Origin: Segatella salivae DSM 15606
GTDB lineage: Bacteria > Bacteroidota > Bacteroidia > Bacteroidales > Bacteroidaceae
NCBI RefSeq assembly: GCF_000185845.1
Contig: NZ_GL629647.1
Coordinates: forward strand, 2,476,189 to 2,540,188
Direction: 5' to 3'
Length of the DNA stretch: 64,000 nt
The notes below the pieces were generated by a model that was not told the origin of the DNA, did no database searches, and saw only the letters and a list, made by a program, of their open reading frames with translations. The translations under genes were made by a program, and so were the position numbers. Of the stretch, positions 17,529 to 25,081 are shown piece after piece; within the stretch, counting starts at the first letter, position 1; every line of letters starts with the position of its first letter.

Positions 17529-18629
17529 TTATAGGCAAAGTTGTCTTGCAATATCGTTGAGTTGCAAGCATTGTTGACGTGCTATGGTTTTTTGTTCTGT
17601 ATGATGTTCCCAAGGCGAAAGAAGCAATATGCGACCTTCTTTGCATGCTTCGAACATGCGACCTGATGGCTTATAGTAGTTTGTAAAGCCGTTTTCTTTG
17701 AGGATAATCATGCGGAGTCCCGCTTTAAAAGCTTCGTGCATAATCTCTTGTTCTCCTTTACTGATAGAAGGAGATACCAGTACTGCTCCCTTTCTTCCTG
17801 CTTCAAGGAGTTGTTGTTTCAGGGTAGCGAGGGCTTCGCTTGTTATCTTTCGCGAGCATTGTACTTGCAATTTGTCTGGGCAGTCCAGCAAGAAGCGATT
17901 GCCGATCATTGAAAAAGTCAGCCCGTTGAAAGTTACATTATGTTGCACTTGGAACCAATCTGAATGTTGTCTCTTTATTAACAAGCGTCTCGGATTATCT
18001 TTAAGATAATGTTTCCAAGCTTCATATTGCTCCTGATGTCTTAGTATCTTATCATTGTATCCATGCTCAAAGAGTAATCCAAAGCGTGATTTGCGAGGCT
18101 TTTGTGCATCGTCTTTTAAAGACGACAAACTCTCTTTATTTAATGAAATGCTATCGTTGAAGGTCGGAACTAAGTAACCTTGCGCCTTAAGTTCCTCGCG
18201 ATAAGCACGATTACAGCCTTGAATGAAGCCGCGAATTACGATACCTAAGGGTCGGTTTTCAGGCAGATGTTCTTCTATAGAGAGGATAAAGTGCAAATGA
18301 TCAGGCATGAGTTGCCAGGCAACAATGCCTATCTGTGGGTAGTAGTTTGGGATATGTTGCAGCTCGTTGACTATGGTTTGACCTAACGTTGTGGGTGTAA
18401 TGTGTGGATAATCTGGGCTTTCCGGGGTTGCATCGGCACGTCCTTCGAGATGCCCAAGTAATGGCCTTCGCCCATCAACAACTAACGTTATCAGGTATCG
18501 ACCACGTTTTGTGTAGTCGTGACCAATCATGCGTCGTTTCATGGAAGGCTTTTTGTTAACGTAGAACCCAGTCTCAGATAAGCGGTAAAACTTATTGTTT
18601 TGCTTGATGTATTTCCTGTGATCTGTCAT
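17529..18629 (-). CDS. REP-associated (Y1/HUH) transposase with a C-terminal DprA/SLOG-like domain
   Basis: A 366-aa protein in two parts. Residues about 40-215 form a Y1 transposase domain of the REP-associated type, with the HUH pair in LMPDHLHFIL (His111, His113). Candidate catalytic tyrosines are Tyr202 or Tyr208 in the helix before KDNPRR. Residues about 238-345 look like the Rossmann-type DprA/SLOG fold: FSMIGNRFLL, then GAVLVSPSISKGEQEIMHEA, an AGLRMIIL strand, YKPSGRMFEACKEG, and ILLLSPWE, aligning with DprA's SGxARGID ... AH ... IAVLG ... P ... LLSE sequence. Ordinary REP transposases are about 150-250 aa, so the extension is extra. The window carries REPIN-like repeats at 33.8 and 7.8 kb that this enzyme could move. 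It is 39 nt after FKBP on the same strand. Confidence 0.82.
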   Translation of the reverse strand: MTDHRKYIKQNNKFYRLSETGFYVNKKPSMKRRMIGHDYTKRGRYLITLVVDGRRPLLGHLEGRADATPESPDYPHITPTTLGQTIVNELQHIPNYYPQIGIVAWQLMPDHLHFILSIEEHLPENRPLGIVIRGFIQGCNRAYREELKAQGYLVPTFNDSISLNKESLSSLKDDAQKPRKSRFGLLFEHGYNDKILRHQEQYEAWKHYLKDNPRRLLIKRQHSDWFQVQHNVTFNGLTFSMIGNRFLLDCPDKLQVQCSRKITSEALATLKQQLLEAGRKGAVLVSPSISKGEQEIMHEAFKAGLRMIILKENGFTNYYKPSGRMFEACKEGRILLLSPWEHHTEQKTIARQQCLQLNDIARQLCL

Positions 18630-18668
18630 TTGTATCTTGTTAAGTGTTTCATGTTGTTATTAAGTTTG

Positions 18669-19067
18669 TTACCCAACCCCTAAGAGCTCAACCTCGAAAA
18701 TGAGGGTGGAGCCACCGGGAATACCTGGTTGGGAGTACTTACCATAGCCCATTTCGGCTGGTATATAGAGTTCCCATTGGTCGCCGATGTGCATCTGTTG
18801 CATGGCAATTATCCATCCGTCGATAAGGTCACTCAGTCGCATTGCAAAAGGAGTAGAGCCTCGGCTGGAGTCAAACTTTTTGCCGTTGATAGTCCAACCC
18901 GTGTAATGGGCTGTGACAATGCTACGCCGTGAGGGTTGAGGACCATGCGGATTGCCTGCTTTCAACACCTTATAATATATGCCGTTTGAAAGTGGTTTTA
19001 CTCCCTCTTCTTTGGCTTTGTCTTCCAACCAACGCTTATTGGCTAATACATAGTCTTTCTTTGCCAT
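18669..19067 (-). CDS. FKBP-type peptidyl-prolyl cis-trans isomerase
   Basis: A 132-aa single-domain FKBP. It has no signal peptide (MAKKDYVLANKRWLEDKAKEE), so it is probably cytoplasmic. FKBP-fold landmarks are VTAHYTGWTINGKKFDSS, the central SDLIDGWIIAMQQMHIGDQWELYIPAE (in pieces), MGYGKYSQPGIPGGSTLIF and the closing EVELLGVG. Bacteroidales often have several such proteins; the specific client is unknown. It precedes the transposase by 39 nt; no functional link is apparent. Confidence 0.93.
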   Translation of the reverse strand: MAKKDYVLANKRWLEDKAKEEGVKPLSNGIYYKVLKAGNPHGPQPSRRSIVTAHYTGWTINGKKFDSSRGSTPFAMRLSDLIDGWIIAMQQMHIGDQWELYIPAEMGYGKYSQPGIPGGSTLIFEVELLGVG

Positions 19068-19250
19068 CGTTTTTCTTTTTATATGATGTGTTGATTAATC
19101 TGTGTTCTACGGCTATTCCCTATTGGTTTGTCGTAATGATAAGGCGAAAGAAACTTGTAGGAAAAGTTGAAATTGCCCCTCGTTTCCATTGGGTTGGTGA
19201 ACAACCTAAACTCCCTTTCTTTGTGCCTCATATTCAATAGGAAAGCAAAC

Positions 19251-19350
19251 TGCGTCATATTGGTTCACAAACTGCGTCAAATTATGCGGTAAACTGACGC
19301 AAATTATGGCATGATATGACGCAAATCACATCGCCTTATGCCCTGCAAAT
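19251..19350. repeat. 22-bp-phased intergenic array, block 2
   Basis: Lies in the 369-bp gap 19068-19436, which otherwise holds nothing recognisable. Four units start at exactly 19251, 19273, 19295 and 19317, each 22 bp: TGCGTCATATT, TGCGTCAAATT, TGACGCAAATT, TGACGCAAATC plus 11 more bases. A weaker fifth core (TGCAAAT) follows near 19344. The second half of each unit repeats a looser AT-rich core, giving an 11-bp sub-period. Confidence 0.7.
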
Positions 19351-19436
19351 ATACATACTTTATGGGATATAACTCATAATCTCCAGTGTTTCCCGATATG
19401 ATAAATTAGAAATCGTGTGTTATGAATTATCAAAAG

Positions 19437-19510
19437 TGACTCCGTTGGGATTCAAACCCAAGACCTTCAGAACCGGAATCTGACGCTCTATTCAGCTAAG
19501 CTACGGAGCC
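19437..19510 (-). tRNA. tRNA-Arg (anticodon CCG)
   Basis: On the minus strand a 74-nt cloverleaf folds: acceptor GGCTCCG with CGGAGTC (one G-T pair), anticodon stem TCAGA/TCTGA around loop TTCCGGT, so the anticodon is CCG (reads CGG, Arg), T-stem TTGGG/CCCAA with a TTTGAAT loop, discriminator A. CCA is not encoded. Confidence 0.95.
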
Positions 19511-19519
19511 AAAACTTGT

Positions 19520-19552
19520 GCAAAATTACGAATAAAAAACTTACTATGCAAA
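19520..19552 (-). promoter_or_regulatory. tRNA-Arg promoter
   Basis: On the minus strand a TTTG (19549-19552) and TAATTTTGC (19520-19528) are 20 nt apart. The -7 element ends 9 nt before the tRNA, so transcription would begin at or just before the mature 5' end. Confidence 0.68.
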
Positions 19553-19570
19553 TGTTATTTGCCAAATTAT

Positions 19571-19602
19571 TTTGCAATCTATTTGAATTATCGTATCTTT
19601 GC
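19571..19602 (+). promoter_or_regulatory. pepT promoter (-33 and -7)
   Basis: TTTG at 19571-19574 and TATCTTTGC at 19594-19602 with a 19-nt spacer. A start near 19609 is predicted, which argues against the ATG at 19613 and for the ATG at 19664 as the pepT start. Confidence 0.7.
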
Positions 19603-19663
19603 GTTATGAATCATGTGGAATTTAGATAAAAAACATTCCACAATTAAATTTGAAATAGAAGCT

Positions 19664-20887
19664 ATGGACCTTACAGAAAGATTTATCAACTACACAAAAT
19701 TCGACACGCAGTCATGCGAAGAGTCTGACAGTGTCCCCTCTACGGAGAAACAACTTGTATTTGCCAAGTATCTGAAAAAAGAGCTTGAAGACGAAGGTTT
19801 CAGTGATGTTGAGATGGATAAGATGGGATATATCTACGCAACGCTTAAGGGAAACACGAAGAAAAAGACTCCAACCATAGGCTTTATCTCACATTATGAC
19901 ACGAGCCCTGACGCAAGTGGCAAGGATGTTAAAGCCAGAATTATTTCCAACTACGATGGAAAAGATATACAACTCTCACCAGGTATCTTCTCAACGTTAG
20001 AGAAATTTCCTGAATTGAAGGCGCATGTTGGCGAGGATTTAATAGTTACCGACGGCACAACTCTACTTGGTGCAGACGACAAAGCGGGTATAGCTGAGAT
20101 AGTACAAGCCATGTGTTATTTGAGAGATCATGACGAAATAACGCATGGTGACATTCGAATTGGCTTCAATCCAGATGAAGAAATCGGCATGGGTGCACAT
20201 CACTTTGATGTCGAAAAGTTTGGATGTGACTGGGCATATACTATTGATGGAGGCGACTTAGGCGACTTAGAATATGAGAATTTCAATGCAGCTGGCGCTA
20301 AAGTTTATATCAAAGGAGTGAGTGTTCACACTGGATATGCTAAAGGAAAGATGGTGAATGCCAACCGATTGGCATGCGAATTTAACGATATGATCCCTGA
20401 AACGGATATCCCAGAGAACACAGAAGGGTATCAAGGTTTCTATCATTTGCTTGGCATAGAAAGCCGTACTGAGGAGGCAAAACTTAACTATATCATTCGT
20501 GATCACGACCGTTCTAAGTTTGAAGATCGTAAAGATTTCATGGAAGAATGTGTCAAAAAGATGAATGATAAGTATGGAGAGGGGACCGTAAGGATTGAAC
20601 TTCACGACCAATACTATAACATGAAAGAGAAGATCGACCCTAATATGCACGTGATAGATATAGTACTTCGCGCGATGCAAGATAACGGAGTAGCTCCCAA
20701 AGTGGAACCCATTCGTGGTGGAACTGACGGAGCACAGTTGAGTTTCCGTGGGCTTCCGTGTCCAAATATCTTTGCCGGTGGTGTGAACTTCCATGGTCCT
20801 CACGAGTTTGTTTCAGTTCAAGTGATGCAGAAAGCGGTTGATGTTATCGTTAGTATCTGTGAGATTACCGGTAACTTTGAAGATTAA
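19664..20887 (+). CDS. pepT: Peptidase T (tripeptide aminopeptidase)
   Basis: A 407-aa M20-family metallopeptidase that removes the N-terminal residue of tripeptides in the cytoplasm. Start chosen at [17 protein letters not shown], which aligns with the usual PepT beginning; 51 nt of upstream frame would place the start almost at the transcription start. Metal ligands and catalysis: [40 protein letters not shown], and [19 protein letters not shown]; a late [12 protein letters not shown] and NFHGPHEF complete the family pattern. Length equals the family norm. A hairpin follows before the antiporter gene. Confidence 0.95.
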   Translation: MDLTERFINYTKFDTQSCEESDSVPSTEKQLVFAKYLKKELEDEGFSDVEMDKMGYIYATLKGNTKKKTPTIGFISHYDTSPDASGKDVKARIISNYDGKDIQLSPGIFSTLEKFPELKAHVGEDLIVTDGTTLLGADDKAGIAEIVQAMCYLRDHDEITHGDIRIGFNPDEEIGMGAHHFDVEKFGCDWAYTIDGGDLGDLEYENFNAAGAKVYIKGVSVHTGYAKGKMVNANRLACEFNDMIPETDIPENTEGYQGFYHLLGIESRTEEAKLNYIIRDHDRSKFEDRKDFMEECVKKMNDKYGEGTVRIELHDQYYNMKEKIDPNMHVIDIVLRAMQDNGVAPKVEPIRGGTDGAQLSFRGLPCPNIFAGGVNFHGPHEFVSVQVMQKAVDVIVSICEITGNFED

Positions 20888-20901
20888 TCATCTAATCATA
20901 T

Positions 20902-20937
20902 AAGCCCATTTCGAAAACCACGGAGTGGGCTTTATCT
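20902..20937 (+). terminator. Hairpin after pepT
   Basis: AAGCCCA (20902-20908) pairs with TGGGCTT (20926-20932), followed by a weak T-rich tail. It may be a terminator or an attenuator, since the antiporter gene starts only 57 nt after pepT. Confidence 0.5.
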
Positions 20938-20944
20938 TATCTTT

Positions 20945-23257
20945 ATGGCAGAAATACCCAAACTTATAGGAGATCTTGCGTTAATACTTGTTGTTGCTGG
21001 CATTGTCACGCTTGTGTTTAAGAAACTCAAGCAGCCTCTTGTCTTGGGCTATATAGTGGCGGGTTTCTTGGTCTCTCCACATATGCCTTACACTATGTCT
21101 GTAGTAGATAAGGGCGACATTCATACGTGGGCAGACATCGGAGTGATGTTTCTTTTGTTCTCACTTGGGCTTGATTTCTCGTTCAAAAAGATTCTTAAGA
21201 TGGGCATGGCGCCTGTAATTGCGGCGCTAACGATAATCTTTTCCATGATGACGCTTGGCATTTTAGTCGGTCATAGCTTTGGATGGGGGCGCATGGATTG
21301 TATCTTTCTCGGCGGAATGTTAGCCATGTCATCGACTACTATCATTTATAAAGCCTTCGATGATCTGGGATTTCGTCAGCAAAGATTTGCCTCGTTAGTG
21401 ATGAGTGTGCTTATACTTGAGGACGTGTTGGCTATCGTTATGATGGTTATGTTGAGTGCTATTGCGGGAGGAAATAAGCCAGATGGTGGCGAAATGCTTG
21501 GCTCAATACTGAAGATTGGCTTTTTCCTTGTGTTGTGGTTTGTTGTGGGTATCTTCCTCGTTCCCCTCTTTTTCCGCAAGACACGCAAGCTAATGAATAA
21601 TGAAACGATGGTTATTGTGGCCTTGGGACTATGCTGTTTGATGGCTGTTTTGTCTACAAAGGTGGGCTTTAGTAGTGCATTCGGTGCGTTCGTTATGGGC
21701 AGTATTATTGCCGAAACGGTTGAAGCGGATAAGATCATCAAGTTGGTTGAGCCGGTGAAGAACCTTTTCGGAGCAATCTTTTTCGTGTCGGTTGGTATGC
21801 TTGTGCAGCCAGGTGTGCTCGTCGATTATGCCATTCCAATCATCATTATAGTGCTAACCATCTTACTTGGACAAGGTGTTTTTGGAACCGCGGGTTTCCT
21901 TTTAAGTGGTCAGTCGTTAAAGAATGCGATGCGATGTGGCTTTTCTATGGCGCAGATTGGAGAGTTTGCATTCATCATTGCATCGCTCGGCTTGTCGTTA
22001 GGTGTTATTGGTAACTTCCTTTATCCAGTCGTTGTAGCCGTCTCAGTGATAACAACGTTCCTCACACCTTATATGATTCGTTTCTCAGAACCATGCTATG
22101 AGCGACTCGAAAAGCATCTTCCCAAGCGGTGGGCACGTAGACTTAAACACGTGGGGAACGTGCATCAGAACTCTAATGAAGAAGAAAATACGTGGAAGAT
22201 TCTGCTTAGGAAGATGGCCGTTAATACGATTATATATGGTATTCTCTCTACGGCTGTCGTGGTGTTAATGTTGACTTTCGCACTTCCTATATGCAGAACT
22301 GCACTCGGACACTGGCCCGGTAACGCCTTATGTGGTTCACTTACGGTGCTAATGATATCGCCTTTTCTTCGTTCTTTGGTAATGAAGAACGTGCATAGTG
22401 ATGAATTTCGCCAGCTATGGACAGAGAGTTTGCTCAATCGTTTGCCTCTTTCCTTTACCATTATTGTGCGAGTTGTCATTGCAGCCCTATTCATTTTCTA
22501 CATCGTAAACTATCTTTCTCGCTTCAAAGTAGCCTTTATGATTACGATTGTTGTTGTGGCTTTAGTGGCTATGGTGTTATCAAGAAGCTTGAAACATCGC
22601 AGTATTAAGCTCGAAAGATTATTCATAAAGAATCTTCGTTCACGTGAGATTGCTGAAGAAGTGAGTGGAGAACGTCGCCCATTATTTGAGGGACGACTGC
22701 TTGATCGCGATATACACATCGGAGAATTTGATGTTCCTGAGGATTCCATTTGGGTGGGGCGAACACTAAAGAACTTACAGTTTCGCAACCGCTTTGGTGT
22801 TCATGTGAGTAGCATTTTACGCGGTTCACAACGTATAAACATTCCAAACGGCAGTAATATTGTATTCCCTGGCGATAGAATTTCAGTCATTGGAAGTGAT
22901 GAACAGCTAAAGATGTTCAGCAAAGCGATGGCAACTGAGCTTGTGCCTGAAGACCCGGAAGTCGAGAAAAGGGAAATGAAACTGCGCAAATTAATATTAT
23001 CTTCCGACACACCTTTTATCGGAAAGACGCTTGCAGAGAGTGGAATCCGCGACCAATATGGCTGTATGGTGGTCGGCGTTGAAGAGGGACAAGAGAACTT
23101 AACGCTAATAGATCCATTGCGAAAGTTTAGAAAAGGCGACATCATTTGGCTTGTTGGAGAGGAAGCCGACATTGAAAGAGTGCGCCAGCAAGTGCCTGTT
23201 CGTGCCATGCTTTCAGCGTCATCAGATAGTAGTGTGAATCAGTTAACGAAACAATAA
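20945..23257 (+). CDS. CPA2-family cation:proton antiporter with two RCK-C domains
   Basis: A 770-aa KefB-type antiporter. The first ~390 residues hold about 12 membrane helices of the Na+/H+ exchanger fold (PF00999), e.g. LVLGYIVAGFLVSP, LFSLGLDFSFKK, MSSTTIIYKAFDD and SAFGAFVMGSIIAET. Three or four more hydrophobic segments follow (about 415-545). The cytoplasmic tail has two TrkA-C-like domains, one around DVPEDSIWVGRTLKNLQ and one around SSDTPFIGKTLAESGIRDQYG. No nucleotide-binding TrkA-N domain is visible. It would exchange K+ or Na+ for protons; the ion is not decidable. The Fur-type regulator starts 4 nt after its stop. Confidence 0.9.
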   Translation: MAEIPKLIGDLALILVVAGIVTLVFKKLKQPLVLGYIVAGFLVSPHMPYTMSVVDKGDIHTWADIGVMFLLFSLGLDFSFKKILKMGMAPVIAALTIIFSMMTLGILVGHSFGWGRMDCIFLGGMLAMSSTTIIYKAFDDLGFRQQRFASLVMSVLILEDVLAIVMMVMLSAIAGGNKPDGGEMLGSILKIGFFLVLWFVVGIFLVPLFFRKTRKLMNNETMVIVALGLCCLMAVLSTKVGFSSAFGAFVMGSIIAETVEADKIIKLVEPVKNLFGAIFFVSVGMLVQPGVLVDYAIPIIIIVLTILLGQGVFGTAGFLLSGQSLKNAMRCGFSMAQIGEFAFIIASLGLSLGVIGNFLYPVVVAVSVITTFLTPYMIRFSEPCYERLEKHLPKRWARRLKHVGNVHQNSNEEENTWKILLRKMAVNTIIYGILSTAVVVLMLTFALPICRTALGHWPGNALCGSLTVLMISPFLRSLVMKNVHSDEFRQLWTESLLNRLPLSFTIIVRVVIAALFIFYIVNYLSRFKVAFMITIVVVALVAMVLSRSLKHRSIKLERLFIKNLRSREIAEEVSGERRPLFEGRLLDRDIHIGEFDVPEDSIWVGRTLKNLQFRNRFGVHVSSILRGSQRINIPNGSNIVFPGDRISVIGSDEQLKMFSKAMATELVPEDPEVEKREMKLRKLILSSDTPFIGKTLAESGIRDQYGCMVVGVEEGQENLTLIDPLRKFRKGDIIWLVGEEADIERVRQQVPVRAMLSASSDSSVNQLTKQ

Positions 23258-23261
23258 ACCG

Positions 23262-23681
23262 ATGGGAAAGGAGCAATGTGTTTCATTTCTGAGCGAGCAT
23301 GGCATCAAACCGACTGCCAATCGCATTGTTATCGCCGAGACACTTGCCTCAGCTGATTGTCCTATGTCAGTGAAAGAACTTGAATATCGCATTCTTTCCA
23401 TAGACAAATCAAATATCTTTCGCACGCTGATGTTATTCAAAGAACAGCACCTTGTGCATGTTATTGAAGACGGAGATGGGGGACTCAAGTATGAACTTTG
23501 CCTGAGTCATGACCACAAAGTGGATGAAGATGAGCACTTGCATTTCTTTTGTGAGCGCTGTCATAAAACCATTTGTCTGCATGAAATCCCTGTACCCATC
23601 GTCTCTCTCCCTGCTGGTTATGAGTTACGTGGCATCAGTTGTGTAGTCAAAGGATTATGTCCGAAGTGCCGAAAGCAATGA
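23262..23681 (+). CDS. Fur-family metalloregulator
   Basis: A 139-aa Fur/Zur/PerR-type repressor. The N-terminal winged helix contains GIKPTANRIVIAETLA and the recognition part SIDKSNIFRTLMLF. A hinge region with LCLSHDHKVDEDEHLHFFCERC follows, then C-terminal LCPKC. CERC and CPKC are the two CxxC pairs that hold the structural zinc; the His/Asp/Glu-rich DHKVDEDEHLHF is the likely regulatory metal site. Iron, zinc or peroxide sensing cannot be told apart from sequence. It is coupled to the antiporter gene (4-nt gap). Confidence 0.9.
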   Translation: MGKEQCVSFLSEHGIKPTANRIVIAETLASADCPMSVKELEYRILSIDKSNIFRTLMLFKEQHLVHVIEDGDGGLKYELCLSHDHKVDEDEHLHFFCERCHKTICLHEIPVPIVSLPAGYELRGISCVVKGLCPKCRKQ

Positions 23682-23704
23682 TATTTCGGGATGAAAAAAG
23701 AAAA

Positions 23705-23736
23705 ATGGTGTGATACGTTAAAACGAATCACACCAT
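23705..23736. terminator. Bidirectional terminator between the Fur-type and hemerythrin-LuxR genes
   Basis: ATGGTGTGAT (23705-23714) pairs perfectly over 10 bp with ATCACACCAT (23727-23736). On the minus strand the stem is followed by a long T-rich run (complement of 23691-23704), and on the plus strand by AATTTTA. It serves both converging genes. Confidence 0.85.
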
Positions 23737-23753
23737 AATTTTATATCTTTGGA

Positions 23754-24710
23754 TTATAGTTTTACAGCAGAAATGTCAACCAAATGATTCACAATGGCAT
23801 ATATAGTGAGTCCTGCGGGAGAGTGAATCTGCAACTTTCGGGCAATGTTTCGACGGTGGGTAATGACTGTATTGACTGATATATAAAGATGTTCTGCAAT
23901 CTCTTTGTTACTCATTCCTTGTACAACACCGATTATAATGTCTTTTTCTCGCTGACTTAATTGGTCATCTCCCGTGGTAGAAGGACTGATCATCTTCGAT
24001 ATATTCAGTGTAACTCCCTGCTGATTCAAGCTCTTTTCCAGTCGTTTTATGGCTGGAATGAAGATTTGATCTTCAACCATTGAGTGCTGGTTTAGCCACG
24101 ACTCACTATTATAAATGTCGTAAAGCGTAGCCGTAAGTAGGTTGTTATGCAGTTCGTCTGAAGGCAAATATTTGATAATAATGCTTTTCAACTCCAGCCA
24201 ACGCTGCTCTACTTGTCGATGATGTTGAGAGAAAGTATTGATGTCATAGTTACTCATGACGACACCTTTCAATAGTTGTTCCACATAAGGGAACACCGTT
24301 TTCTCTTCATAACGCATATGTTTCATAATCTCGTATGCGTTTTCATCATAGAGCTTTAGAATGAATTGGGCTAAACTATCACGTTCATCTAAGGCCTCAA
24401 CCAACTCTCTTCGCATGAAAGGTAGTTGGAAATCGATATAATAAGCATGTGAAGCTTTCAGATACTTCAACAGAGTTTCAACCGAGAGATTATCTGCATC
24501 ATCTTTCCGATAATAACCATTGATTGTGAGATTCACTATGGCAAGGAACGTGTTTGTATCCACATGTTCACTCTCACAGACCTCTTCCACGGTCTTATCT
24601 CCAAAGCCTAAGCTAATGCCGAAGCCTCCTAAACATTGCAAAATGTCACAGTTGTCGCGGATAATGTTGATCATTTTATCATCAGCTTCATAGATCTTCT
24701 GATTCTTCAT
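23754..24710 (-). CDS. Hemerythrin-domain LuxR-type transcription regulator
   Basis: A 318-aa protein in three parts. Residues about 12-58 resemble the ScdA/RIC N-terminal domain (CLGGFGISLGFGDKTVEE), though the usual CCGG cysteine pair is not intact. Residues about 80-228 form a hemerythrin-like four-helix bundle with a full set of candidate diiron ligands: His88, His131, Glu135, His163 or His164, His209 and Glu213. Residues 250-312 are a LuxR helix-turn-helix (LSQREKDIIIGVVQGMSNKE and TVITHRRNIARKL). The layout suggests a direct sensor of oxygen, nitric oxide or iron-sulfur stress with DNA-binding output. RIC/YtfE proteins repair Fe-S clusters and bind NO; here that module appears to have become a sensor. 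It is a single-gene unit. Confidence 0.88.
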   Translation of the reverse strand: MKNQKIYEADDKMINIIRDNCDILQCLGGFGISLGFGDKTVEEVCESEHVDTNTFLAIVNLTINGYYRKDDADNLSVETLLKYLKASHAYYIDFQLPFMRRELVEALDERDSLAQFILKLYDENAYEIMKHMRYEEKTVFPYVEQLLKGVVMSNYDINTFSQHHRQVEQRWLELKSIIIKYLPSDELHNNLLTATLYDIYNSESWLNQHSMVEDQIFIPAIKRLEKSLNQQGVTLNISKMISPSTTGDDQLSQREKDIIIGVVQGMSNKEIAEHLYISVNTVITHRRNIARKLQIHSPAGLTIYAIVNHLVDISAVKL

Positions 24711-24734
24711 AATGCCTGTAAGTAATTACTTTGT

Positions 24735-24743
24735 GCAAAGTTA
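24735..24743 (-). promoter_or_regulatory. -7 promoter element for the hemerythrin-LuxR gene
   Basis: The minus strand reads TAACTTTGC, 25 nt before the ATG at 24710. Confidence 0.6.
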
Positions 24744-25048
24744 TGAAAAAAAATGCTTATACACAATACCCAATTATTATGAAATTCTTTGATATTCAGA
24801 CTTTATTCACAATCTTTTATTACTCTTTTTATACTTAAAACCCACTTACAATAGCTTTTAGGTGCCATTGATGGTTCGTATTTTCTTCGTTGGTTCAAGA
24901 GACAATCCCTTTATTTTTGTGAAGAAAATCGAATGATTTGATAACTTTCTTTCTGATTGTTCATCTTTTTATTCATATTGTGCAATCGTTTTCATAGAAT
25001 TTAATCATAAAGTGTTTCAGTGCATTTTTTTTACCATTAAATAATTCG

Positions 25049-25057
25049 TAACTTCGC
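25049..25057 (+). promoter_or_regulatory. Probable -7 element for the amylase gene
   Basis: TAACTTCGC, one base off the TAnnTTTG consensus, 25 nt before the ATG at 25082. The 371-bp gap 24711-25081 is AT-rich and divergent; apart from this and the element at 24735 I see nothing defined in it. Confidence 0.45.
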
Positions 25058-25081
25058 ATTATAAACCAAAACAATCAATAT

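Noticed and set aside
17529..18629. Ordinary IS200/IS605 insertion sequence
   Set aside because: There is no TnpB, no subterminal hairpins were seen at the gene ends, and the protein is longer and of the REP-associated type.
19136..19240. Short plus-strand frame coding 34 residues between FKBP and the tRNA
   Set aside because: No ribosome-binding or promoter signal, no recognisable family, and too short to support.
20902..20937. Riboswitch between pepT and the antiporter gene
   Set aside because: Only a simple hairpin is visible and the gap is too short for a known aptamer plus expression platform.
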